From: 2-02-FULL-55-14 sp964534125
GTDB taxonomy: Bacteria > Bacteroidota > Ignavibacteria > UBA10030
Length of the DNA: 64,000 nt
NCBI GenBank assembly: GCA_964534125.1
Contig: CAZHOJ010000006.1
Coordinates: forward strand, 171,863-235,862
Direction of reading: 5' to 3'
The notes under the pieces are model-generated. The model was given only the letters and a program-made list of their open reading frames with translations. It had not been told where the DNA came from and did not search any database. Made by a program: the position numbers and the translations under genes. This document shows, in pieces, positions 51,459-61,299 of the stretch; the stretch's first letter is position 1; each line of letters begins with the position of its first letter.

Positions 51459-52395
51459 CCTTCGAATCCTTCAAGGCAATGTGCGGCTTGTCATGCCCCT
51501 GAATGGGTTCCAGGTGGGTTATCACAGTCACCGGAATGCTGAACGCGGCCTTCAGCGCTGCTTCGACCTCCGTCGCCTTCCAGTGCGCATCCTCGATCTC
51601 CGTCCTGTTCGGGAACAGCAGGTGAAAATCGATCCAGAGTGACGATCCGTTGTTCCGATGCCGTACCTCATGGTACCGCAGTCCCCGCTTTCCAGCCTCC
51701 CGTTCGAGTACGTCCATGACGATGGCGTGCGTCTCCAGATCACGCTCATCCATCAGACCTCCCACCGATTGGCGGATGAGGCTCCAGCCGGACCAGAGGA
51801 TATTAAGGGCAACAAGAATGGCGAGGATAGGGTCGAAGGGAACCCAGCCTGTCCAGAGAGTCAGCAGGAGGCCGACGACCACCCCGAAGCTCGTCCACGA
51901 ATCGGTCAGCACATGCTTTCCGTTCGCGACAAGTATCAGGGCCTTGTTTCGCTTTCCCTGCCATACAAGATATCCTCCCAAAGCCGCGTTGATGATCCCT
52001 GCGGCGGCAACGTACATCGTTCCGGTGTCAAGATTCCGAAGCTCGAGCCCGCCGATCCATTTCATGATCGCTTCATAGATGATGTAGAACGCAGCGATGA
52101 TGATCATTGCCCCTTCGAAACCGGCGCTGAAAAAACTTATCCGGTCATGCCCGTATGGATGGCTCTCATCAGGGGGACGAAGGCTGAGCCAGAGGCTGAA
52201 CGCGGCGAACGAGACGGCCAGCACGTGGACGACCGACTCGGCAGCATCGGAGAGGATGGCCGCGGAATTGGTGATAAGGTAGGCGTACATCTTCCCGGCC
52301 AGCATCAGGAAGCCGATGGCAAACGAGAGCGCCATGGCCGTCTTCTGCTGACGGATAGCAGTTGTGCTCCGGGGATCGTAGTCAGGGGTGTGCAT
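51454..52395 (-). CDS. cation diffusion facilitator transporter
   Basis: 313 residues, six helices to about 205 followed by a cytoplasmic ferredoxin-like domain. Metal-site motifs: AAILSDAAESVVH in helix II and NGKHVLTDSWTS in helix V. SHPYGHDRISFFSAGFEG after helix III is the typical CDF loop. The cytoplasmic domain contains VRHRNNGSSLWIDFHLLFP. Zn2+/Fe2+/Mn2+-proton antiport; the helix II site has no second His/Asp in the canonical place, so specificity is uncertain. Single gene. Confidence 0.9.
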   Translation of the reverse strand: MHTPDYDPRSTTAIRQQKTAMALSFAIGFLMLAGKMYAYLITNSAAILSDAAESVVHVLAVSFAAFSLWLSLRPPDESHPYGHDRISFFSAGFEGAMIIIAAFYIIYEAIMKWIGGLELRNLDTGTMYVAAAGIINAALGGYLVWQGKRNKALILVANGKHVLTDSWTSFGVVVGLLLTLWTGWVPFDPILAILVALNILWSGWSLIRQSVGGLMDERDLETHAIVMDVLEREAGKRGLRYHEVRHRNNGSSLWIDFHLLFPNRTEIEDAHWKATEVEAALKAAFSIPVTVITHLEPIQGHDKPHIALKDSKE

Positions 52396-52417
52396 GGAGC
52401 GTACGCGGGATGTGTTT

Positions 52418-52550
52418 CACGCAGAGACGCAAAGAGAGCAGAGACCGCGAAGACAACCTAGAAATGGAAACATCCATTTTTCAATGTCCCCTGTGTGCTG
52501 TGCATTCTCTGCGATCTCTGCCTGCCTTGCCTGATGCAAGTCAGGCAGGC
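52418..52550. repeat. gene-less CACGCAGAG-family palindrome
   Basis: Left arm begins CACGCAGAGACGCAAAGAG (52418), right arm contains TCTCTGCGATCTCTGCC (52506-52522), followed by CCTTGCCTGATGC and GTCAGGCAGGC. The left arm matches the left repeat of the GxxExxY element closely. It lies between the CDF gene start and the stop of the HGSNAT-like gene. Confidence 0.6.
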
Positions 52551-52561
52551 GCGAGACCTCC

Positions 52562-53839
52562 TTAGACCTTAATGATCCAGTTCTTCTTATACATCACATA
52601 CGCGATGGCATACAGGAACAGCATGAATGCCACCGAATGGGCGAATGAGGCAAGATACGGGTCGGGGAACAGCGCCTCGAACACGGCAGGATAGTACCAG
52701 CCCTTGAATGACGTTTCGGCCCCAAAGAGCCGCATTGAGAAGAGACGTCCGAATACACCAGCAAGCACGAACATCGTGATGGCGTTCTGCCCGTATATCT
52801 CGAAAAACTTAGAACCCCGGCGCCATCCTTGAACGTCAAGCACCCAGAAACAGCAGCTGAAGACCACCAGCGCCAGCCCTGCCATGAAGACGGTATACGT
52901 GCTGCTCCACAGCGGCTTGTTGATCGGCAGCCAGTTGTCCATGATGAGTCCGGTGAGTATCAACAGGCTCCCGGCGAAGAACATCCAAGCCGTCTTTTCA
53001 TCTCGGCTCCGTTTACTGCCGAGGAAAAGCCCAGTGAACGCACCGAACATGACCGTAGCAATCGCCGGGATTGTGCTGAAGATCCCCTCGGGATCGAATC
53101 CCTTGACCGGCGCACCGCGCCACGTATGTCCCACCAGCAGGTTCGAGTCGATGTACCAAGCCAGGTTTCCCGGAGCTTCCCATACGCCGGCACCATAGCC
53201 GGGAACCGGAATGAAAGCGATTGCCAGCCAGTAGCCCACGAGGAGAACGATCGTAACGATCATTTGTGTGAGCGTGGAGGTGTAGAGCATCAGCATGCCT
53301 CCGAGGAGATAGCACACGGCGATGCGCTGCAGCACTCCTGGAATGCGGATGGAATTCAGACCTGCTGTCTGAACCAAATTCGGGGCGATGATTGGAATCA
53401 GGGCAATGAAGATGCCAATAGCACCATACACCCAAACCATCGATCGTGCGGGCGGGATGGTGACCCACTTACGGATCTGGAGGAGCGTGTAGGCGATCGC
53501 TGCGACCCAGAAAAAGAAGAGGCTGAGATGCGGTACACCCGCGAGGAAGAGACCAAGGAAGAAAATGACTGCGGCTCGCCAGAGCACATGTCCTGCCAGT
53601 TCACGCGGGGTTGCTCCCTTCTGGATCCGTTTAGCGAATGAAAGCATCATCGCCACACCGACGATCCACAGGAAGAACGGGAAGACGGTGTCGGTGTACG
53701 TCCATCCGTCCCACGGTCTGTGCTTCCACGGAGCGTAGATGTGTCCCCAATCGCCGGGATTGTTGACGAGCATCATGCCTGCTATGGTGGCACCGCGAAA
53801 GACATCGAGGGAAACGAGACGCTGGGAAGGGGAGCTCAT
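52562..53839 (-). CDS. HGSNAT-like acyltransferase (DUF5009/DUF1624)
   Basis: 425-residue inner-membrane protein with about 10-11 helices. N-terminus RLVSLDVFRGATIAGMMLVNNPGDWGHIYAPWKHRPWDGWTYTD (split) and TVFPFFLWIVGVAMMLSF are the signature of bacterial homologues of heparan-alpha-glucosaminide N-acetyltransferase, which move acetyl groups across the membrane. The conserved His equivalent lies in APWKHRPWDGW. A GGAGG site precedes the ATG. A tiny membrane ORF lies 42 bases upstream. Confidence 0.88.
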   Translation of the reverse strand: MSSPSQRLVSLDVFRGATIAGMMLVNNPGDWGHIYAPWKHRPWDGWTYTDTVFPFFLWIVGVAMMLSFAKRIQKGATPRELAGHVLWRAAVIFFLGLFLAGVPHLSLFFFWVAAIAYTLLQIRKWVTIPPARSMVWVYGAIGIFIALIPIIAPNLVQTAGLNSIRIPGVLQRIAVCYLLGGMLMLYTSTLTQMIVTIVLLVGYWLAIAFIPVPGYGAGVWEAPGNLAWYIDSNLLVGHTWRGAPVKGFDPEGIFSTIPAIATVMFGAFTGLFLGSKRSRDEKTAWMFFAGSLLILTGLIMDNWLPINKPLWSSTYTVFMAGLALVVFSCCFWVLDVQGWRRGSKFFEIYGQNAITMFVLAGVFGRLFSMRLFGAETSFKGWYYPAVFEALFPDPYLASFAHSVAFMLFLYAIAYVMYKKNWIIKV

Positions 53840-53881
53840 GGAATCAGCCTCCGGGGATGGTCCATGACGGGACGATACAGA

Positions 53882-53977
53882 TTACCAGGCGGTCCCTGAG
53901 CGGAGGAACACGACGATGAACCAACCGACCAGAAGGGCCGCCGCAATCGCTAACCTGTATTTGGTGTCCTTGGACAT
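53882..53977 (-). CDS. candidate 31-residue single-helix membrane protein
   Basis: ATG at 53977, stop at 53882. Translation: MSKDTKYRLAIAAALL followed by VGWFIVVFLRSGTAW. A basic n-terminus, an 18-residue hydrophobic helix and a short basic tail, like many small membrane proteins. It directly precedes the acyltransferase gene on the same strand. No clear ribosome site, so it may be fortuitous; the AT-richer composition and clean helix argue for reality. Confidence 0.4.
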   Translation of the reverse strand: MSKDTKYRLAIAAALLVGWFIVVFLRSGTAW

Positions 53978-54026
53978 AGAGTTGTTCACGTGGACGGACA
54001 AGATAGGGAGGATTCAGGAGAAAAAC

Positions 54027-54122
54027 CTCACGCAAAGACGCAGGGACGCGGAGGTGAATTTCGGGAAGATTGAATACTATACATGGAAGTGTCTTCTCTG
54101 CGTCTTCGCGTCTCTGCGTGAG
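54027..54122. repeat. gene-less CACGCAAAG-family palindrome
   Basis: 28-base arms (54027-54054, beginning CTCACGCAAAGACGCAGG; 54095-54122, ending GTCTCTGCGTGAG) match at 22 of 28 positions in inverted orientation with a 40-base loop. The arms belong to the same family as the repeats bracketing the GxxExxY gene. It precedes yjbQ. Confidence 0.75.
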
Positions 54123-54142
54123 CATTCTTTAAGGAGCCCACC

Positions 54143-54559
54143 ATGGTCCACCAGGCAACCATCACTCGCAAAACAGATCTCAACGGCGACATGCACGACC
54201 TCACCGACGATGTTGCACGGATCGTCTCCGCGTCGGGCATCAAAGCCGGAACTGCCACTGTGTTCGTTGTCGGCAGCACTGCAGCGATCGGAACGATCGA
54301 GTTCGAGCCGGGTCTGCAGGAGGATCTCCCCATGATCCTGAACAAGCTGATGCCCGCAAGCAGGTCGTACGGTCACGAGCGGGCATGGCACGACGGGAAC
54401 GGCCATTCACATCTGCAGGCGACAATGCTGGGTCCCTCCGTCACCGTACCCATCTCGAACGGCGTCCCCGTCCTCGGGACCTGGCAGCAGGTGTTCCTGC
54501 TCGAGTGTGACGTAAAGAAGAGGACGAGGGATATCGTGGTGACGGTGATAGGAGAATAG
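54143..54559 (+). CDS. YjbQ/UPF0047 family protein
   Basis: 138 residues, full length for UPF0047. Blocks: DLTDDVARIVSASGIKAGTATVFVVGSTAAIGTIEFEPG, YGHERAWHDGNGHSHLQATMLGPSVTVPISNG and GTWQQVFLLECDVKKRTRDIVVTVIGE. Conserved His residues in NGHSHLQA. Family members rescue thiamine-phosphate synthase mutants, hence the name secondary thiamine-phosphate synthase; natural function uncertain. AAGGAG upstream of the ATG. Confidence 0.9.
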   Translation: MVHQATITRKTDLNGDMHDLTDDVARIVSASGIKAGTATVFVVGSTAAIGTIEFEPGLQEDLPMILNKLMPASRSYGHERAWHDGNGHSHLQATMLGPSVTVPISNGVPVLGTWQQVFLLECDVKKRTRDIVVTVIGE

Positions 54560-54623
54560 GGCCATCGTCGGACGAGTTTTCGCCCCTTCCGGGGTCCACC
54601 ACGTGCCCTTCGACCCGGGAATG

Positions 54624-54670
54624 CCACCGCCGACGGCAGCATCATGCCAACCGTCGGCGGTGGTCTTTTT
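54624..54670 (+). terminator. strong terminator of yjbQ
   Basis: A perfect 13-base stem, CCACCGCCGACGG (54624-54636) and CCGTCGGCGGTGG (54651-54663), loop of 14, then TCTTTTT. Lies between convergent yjbQ and katG; there is no T-tract for the katG strand. Confidence 0.92.
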
Positions 54671-54687
54671 CAGATCCCCTACCAGGC

Positions 54688-56886
<2,199 letters not shown>

Positions 56887-57041
56887 GATGTGTGCCTCTT
56901 GCAGATATGTGAAAATGGATCGTGTGATTTCATGTCAGGATGGAACGTTCACTATACGGACACATGCAGCCGTTACAGAAGAAGCAGGTACATGGAGAAC
57001 ACAAGGGGGTTCGAAGGAGTTTCCGGTCCCCGGATCTGTGC

Positions 57042-58076
57042 TCAGCGGCCCTCAAGGACTTCGAATGAGACATCTTCGATCCGGTATCTCCTCCAGTCCC
57101 CGTAATCGAAGTGCCACCATTCTGAGCGATACACTATGAAACCCTCACGTTCAAGGGCTTCCCGCAGGAGAGCCCGGTGCCAGCGCTGGAGGGAGGTTCC
57201 TCCCCGGTAGTCCGGATCTGCCCGTTCGGAGAACTCATCGTATCCGCTTACCATCTCTATCGGTTCACCGGTCTTCCGGTCGAACAACGTCACATCAACA
57301 GCGCAGCCACGATTATGACGTGAACCGTTCGCGGGATTCGCCACATACTCCTTCATGTCCCAGGGGGTCGCGTCCCAGAACATCTTGGTCACCTTCCACG
57401 GTCGATAGGCGTCGTGCACCAGCAATCCGTACCCGAACTGCTCCAGCCATCTGTGTGCCCGCACGAATGCCTGCGCAGCGGGACGCTGAAGATACGCGTG
57501 TGCTCTCGTGTAGAGCTTCATCCTCAGGAAGTTGTTCGTCGTGGCATATCGGATGTCGTAGTGGATCGTGGAATCCAACGGTTTGAGTTCCACCAGGTTC
57601 GTCCGACGGAACTCTCCCTCCTCAGCGGGCGGAGTCGCCCGCCGGGCGCGCCGCTGGAGCTCGTCGAACCTGAAGAGTGGGGTGATGGTGAAGGTCTTGC
57701 CATCCTCGCCGTCGAACGGTTTCCTGTCGTATCGGATGTCGTTCCATTCAAGATAGACTGGCCGCGATCCCGGCTTCCCCTCGAAAAATACCTCAGAGCG
57801 TTTCCCGGGGTTCTCAGCGTTGTGGAGATATTCTCTGAATCCGGCCTCGGTCAGTCGCTCGGGAGATTGACCGTTGCGTGCGACGAACAGCGCCCCCGCC
57901 TCTTCAAAGACAAGAAGCGTTGTGCCCTCAGCGAGGTACTCTCCGATGATGTTCTTGAGGTGTTTGAGTGCTGGTGTTGGGCGCGTCTCGAGGGAGAATG
58001 TGGGGCGCTGCGCGGGTGCGACGACAGGCGCGAGCAGGAGAAGAAGCAGGAGGGGATTGATGAACGCCTTCTTCAT
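57042..58076 (-). CDS. VanX-like D-Ala-D-Ala dipeptidase (M15) with extra N-terminal domain
   Basis: 344 residues. Signal peptide 1-23 (LLLLLLLAPVVAPAQ). Residues about 25-145 form an unassigned domain (LFVARNGQSPERLTEAGF, VYLEWNDIRYDRKPF). C-terminal peptidase M15D domain: IHYDIRYATTNNFLRMKLY, HDAYRPW, SRHNRGCAVDVTL (Zn His/Asp) and EWWHFDYGDW (Zn His, catalytic Glu). Hydrolyses D-Ala-D-Ala, here probably for peptidoglycan turnover or scavenging. The extra domain is not in VanX itself. Next gene begins 3 bases later. Confidence 0.88.
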   Translation of the reverse strand: MKKAFINPLLLLLLLAPVVAPAQRPTFSLETRPTPALKHLKNIIGEYLAEGTTLLVFEEAGALFVARNGQSPERLTEAGFREYLHNAENPGKRSEVFFEGKPGSRPVYLEWNDIRYDRKPFDGEDGKTFTITPLFRFDELQRRARRATPPAEEGEFRRTNLVELKPLDSTIHYDIRYATTNNFLRMKLYTRAHAYLQRPAAQAFVRAHRWLEQFGYGLLVHDAYRPWKVTKMFWDATPWDMKEYVANPANGSRHNRGCAVDVTLFDRKTGEPIEMVSGYDEFSERADPDYRGGTSLQRWHRALLREALEREGFIVYRSEWWHFDYGDWRRYRIEDVSFEVLEGR

Positions 58077-58079
58077 GGG

Positions 58080-58922
58080 TCAGTATTCCAGGACCTCTTT
58101 CAACAGCGGGAGCATCCGTTTGAGCTCCCTGTCCCAGTACGTCCAGGAATGTTTTCCGGGCGTCTCGTGGTATTCATAACGTACGCCGGCCGTCTTGAGA
58201 GAATCCGCGAAGTACCGATGGCCCGGGAGGAAGAACCGGAACCCGTCCTGGATTCCCGCTGCCAGATAGATGAACGGAAGCGTGTCCGCGGGCGCACTGT
58301 TGAAGATGGTATAGACGTCGTTGGTGAGCCGCGTGGCGCTGCGCTCAGGACCGAAAGCGCGCTTCAGGCTCGTGGCGAGATTCCGGCTGACAGGCTGTTT
58401 GAGAGTGTCCTCGATGAACCGGGGGAAGATGAACGCACCGCTGAAGCTTCCTGCAAAGGCGAACCGTCCGGGATATTTGAGGGCATACAGCAGGGAGCCG
58501 TAGCCTCCCATCGACAGACCTGCGATGGCCCGCTTCTTCGGGTCGACGGCATATCGTCTTTCGATCTCGCCGAAAAGGTCCTGCATCATGTACCGTTCGT
58601 ATTTCATATCCCCGTCGGCATCCGAATCCACATACCAGGAATTGTCCGCGTCCGGGAAGACCACGATCAGCGGCGTATCCTCGACGTATCGCTCCACATC
58701 TGTCCGGTCGTACCAGTCGCGGTATGAGCCGTCGTGTCCGTGAAGCAGGTAGAGTACGGGGTAGCGCTTGTCCGGTGTGTACGGCGATGGCAGCAGGACA
58801 CCATAGCGGCGGATCGATCCGAGGGACGGGGAGTAGAGACTGTCAACAAGCATAGAGCGTTGAGCGCCAAGCTCACCAGCAAAGGATGCAAGAAAAAAAA
58901 AGAGTGGAATGATTCGGGCCAC
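58080..58922 (-). CDS. secreted esterase of the putative-esterase (PF00756) family
   Basis: 280 residues. Signal peptide 1-20 (IIPLFFFLASFAGELGAQ). Catalytic Ser in AIAGLSMGGYGSLLYAL, Asp in the GIQDGFRFF region, His in ETPGKHSWTYWD. Family includes S-formylglutathione hydrolases, feruloyl esterases and mycolyltransferases; ester substrate unknown. Immediately upstream of, and probably in one operon with, the VanX-like gene. Confidence 0.87.
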   Translation of the reverse strand: MARIIPLFFFLASFAGELGAQRSMLVDSLYSPSLGSIRRYGVLLPSPYTPDKRYPVLYLLHGHDGSYRDWYDRTDVERYVEDTPLIVVFPDADNSWYVDSDADGDMKYERYMMQDLFGEIERRYAVDPKKRAIAGLSMGGYGSLLYALKYPGRFAFAGSFSGAFIFPRFIEDTLKQPVSRNLATSLKRAFGPERSATRLTNDVYTIFNSAPADTLPFIYLAAGIQDGFRFFLPGHRYFADSLKTAGVRYEYHETPGKHSWTYWDRELKRMLPLLKEVLEY

Positions 58923-58956
58923 AGATCACCACAAAGAAAAGATCATCAGACGTTAG

Positions 58957-59135
58957 GGTACACGAAGGTACACGAAGCTTTCACGAAGGTCCACGAAGAA
59001 TACCGGTTCTTTTTCTTCGCGCGAGACGTCTTCCCCTGCATAGAAAGAGTCGTCGTGCGTTGGGGTACACGAAGGTACACGAAGCTTTCGCGAAGGTCCA
59101 CGAAGAACACGACTTCTTTTCCTTCGTGGGAGGCT
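58957..59135. repeat. tandem pair of ACACGAAGG-type palindromes
   Basis: Two 44-base copies (58957-59000 and 59064-59107) with 43 of 44 identical positions, each with four ACACGAAG/TCACGAAG/CCACGAAG units. Each is followed by a complementary stretch (TTCTTTTTCTTCGCG; TTCTTTTCCTTCGTGG). Same family as the element at 10989-11084. The gap between the esterase and VWA genes (58923-59142) contains nothing else. Confidence 0.8.
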
Positions 59136-59142
59136 TGTTCCT

Positions 59143-61293
59143 CTACAAGAGCCCCAGCCGCTTTCTGAAGAACCACTCGAGCGAGAGCAGGACGACGATA
59201 ACTCCCAGCATCCATGCTGAATGAGCAAGCTCGACCTCCAGGCCCGACCGGGTCTCTGTCGTCCTGAAGCCCGGCAGCGAGGCGATCCGCTCGGCGAGGC
59301 CGTCGAGCTTCTCCGGACGAAAATATGCCCCTCCGGTGCGCTCAGCAAGCTGTATCAGCAGGTCGCTGTTGAGCCGTGTCTCGAGGAACTCCGGCTGCAA
59401 TCCCCCGACCGAGAACGAACCCTGGTCGGTTCCCAGGGCCAGCGCTCCCGAGCGGGCGGAGGCGGTGAACGCATACTCTCCGGGGGGAAGGAGATCGGCT
59501 GATCCCTCATACTGGCCGTTGTCCACGGAAGAGAAAAGAACGCTGTAGCGCCGTCCGTCACCCGTGATGGTGAAGTCGATGGTCGCATCATCGACCGGCT
59601 GCATGCGCTCGTCATACACTTCGGCACGGAACAGGGCCGGTTCCAGCGCGGAGAACGATTCCCGGGCAGCAGCGACGCGGAATCTGCGCTCGTCCTGAAC
59701 AGCGGTAAGCCATTGAACACAATTCTGCAGGAAGGTATCGAACGGACTGTCGGGCGATCCTCCGAGGGGCGACAGCATCTTCCATCTCCAGATCCCGTAC
59801 CCCAGCAGGGCGACCGATCTGCGGCCCGGGGCCGATCGTGCGACAAGGAGCGGATCGGCGAGGTTCTGCGATTGGAGCCGGGACGTCGCAATGACCTCTG
59901 CGTCCGGACGGACCGAGAACTGTCCCTGAGGACGGAAGAGAGGTGGGAGCCCCTCCCATGCATTCCGCTGCGGAAGACGAACGAGCGAATGCTGTCCCAT
60001 CGGCTCGGGGACGTTCATGAAGACCTGGACCTCTGCCGGAAGGATGCTTCGTATGGTCACAGGAAGGAGGTCGGCAATGCGGGCGAGTTTCTCCGGTTGC
60101 ATCCTGCTGCCAGGCATGAAGAAGACCGGTTTTTTCCGGACCTCCTCAGCGGCAAGGATCCGGATCGACCGTTCTGTCGTGAAGGGCCCCGGATATCCGA
60201 TGAGGAACAGGACATCACTCCTGCGGACCAGTTCCTCGGTGAGGACTCCATCGAGGAATCCTCCGTCCGGCCTCTCGACGCGGGCCGTCACCGAGAGATT
60301 CGTGTCTGCTTCCAGAGACCGCCGAATGAAGCCCACGTCCTGCCCCGGAAGTCCCGCAAGCATCAGAACAGACCGCTTCCCCGAAAGGACGGTCGTATAG
60401 AACGACGCCTTGTTGTTCTCGTATGTGGTCTCTCCGTCGAGCCTGGTGACACTCACTTCTCCCCGGAGCCTCCCTGCCGAATCGGCCACCATATGCAGCG
60501 TCGCGCGATAATCGCTCGCGCCATCGCCGAGTGTGAGAGTGGTACGGTCGACGATCGTCCCGCGAACAGAGAGCTGTACCTCGACGCGTGCTTCGGAGAT
60601 ACCACTGCTTCGCACGGTCACCTGCACAGGAACGCGAATCCCGGCGTACGCAATGCTGTTGTGAAGAATATCAGAGATGAGGACGTCCTTACGGACTGCT
60701 GTGTCTCCGACACCAACGGTCATCACGGCAACTCCGAGCGCTTGCGCGGCATAGACCGGGTTCGTGCCGGACGTAGAGTTCCCGTCGCTGATCAGCAGGA
60801 CAGCCTGAAGATTCTGCACCGGCGGCAGCTCACGCATCTTTTCGAACACTCTGGTGATACCTGTCCGGTCACCGTCGAGCTGCAGTGCATCGGCAGACCA
60901 TCCATCCAGGGGATGAAGATCGCTGTCAAAGCTGTACCAGAATATCTCCGCGACGTCTTCGAGTTCTTCCATCTCCGGAGAGGAGGTGATCTGCTCATAC
61001 AGTCCGATGACATCGCCATCCGCGGAAAGCGTCATGGAACGGGAATTATCGAGCACAACCGCAATGGCCGGAGGTATAGAAGAAACGCGGAGCACAGAAA
61101 GAAACGGCTCACCGAGGAGATAGAAGAGCAGGAACAGCGCTACCCCGCGAAGCGATGCCAGCGCTATACGCCATGGGGCGCTGATCGGAGGGAGCGTGCG
61201 CCGGTAGGTCAGGAAAGAGATCGCTGCGGCAACGAGAAGCGAAAGAAGAAGGACCGCGTAGGAATATGAGCTCGAAAGGCCGATGTCCGGCAT
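59143..61293 (-). CDS. membrane protein with VWA domain
   Basis: 716 residues. Helices at about 12-28, 41-62 and C-terminal 693-710. VWA-type fold at about 70-230 with the metal-site motif AVVLDNSRSMTLS and ISDGNSTSG. Middle part includes beta-rich CARDB-like domains (ILHNSIAYAGIRVPVQVTVRSSGISEARVEVQL) and a Rossmann-like segment (VLMLAGLPGQDVGFIRRSLEADTNL). These proteins typically accompany MoxR ATPases, and moxR lies two genes upstream on the same strand. Function unknown; likely acts outside the cytoplasmic membrane. Confidence 0.8.
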   Translation of the reverse strand: MPDIGLSSSYSYAVLLLSLLVAAAISFLTYRRTLPPISAPWRIALASLRGVALFLLFYLLGEPFLSVLRVSSIPPAIAVVLDNSRSMTLSADGDVIGLYEQITSSPEMEELEDVAEIFWYSFDSDLHPLDGWSADALQLDGDRTGITRVFEKMRELPPVQNLQAVLLISDGNSTSGTNPVYAAQALGVAVMTVGVGDTAVRKDVLISDILHNSIAYAGIRVPVQVTVRSSGISEARVEVQLSVRGTIVDRTTLTLGDGASDYRATLHMVADSAGRLRGEVSVTRLDGETTYENNKASFYTTVLSGKRSVLMLAGLPGQDVGFIRRSLEADTNLSVTARVERPDGGFLDGVLTEELVRRSDVLFLIGYPGPFTTERSIRILAAEEVRKKPVFFMPGSRMQPEKLARIADLLPVTIRSILPAEVQVFMNVPEPMGQHSLVRLPQRNAWEGLPPLFRPQGQFSVRPDAEVIATSRLQSQNLADPLLVARSAPGRRSVALLGYGIWRWKMLSPLGGSPDSPFDTFLQNCVQWLTAVQDERRFRVAAARESFSALEPALFRAEVYDERMQPVDDATIDFTITGDGRRYSVLFSSVDNGQYEGSADLLPPGEYAFTASARSGALALGTDQGSFSVGGLQPEFLETRLNSDLLIQLAERTGGAYFRPEKLDGLAERIASLPGFRTTETRSGLEVELAHSAWMLGVIVVLLSLEWFFRKRLGLL

Positions 61294-61299
61294 ACGGAC

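Noticed and set aside
53844..54125. 93-residue minus frame upstream of the acyltransferase
   Set aside because: Encoded largely by the CACGCAAAG palindrome; the 31-residue frame in another phase is more protein-like.
58946..59348. Overlapping minus frames containing FVDLRESFVYLRVP twice
   Set aside because: These are translations of the ACACGAAGG repeat copies, not a protein repeat.
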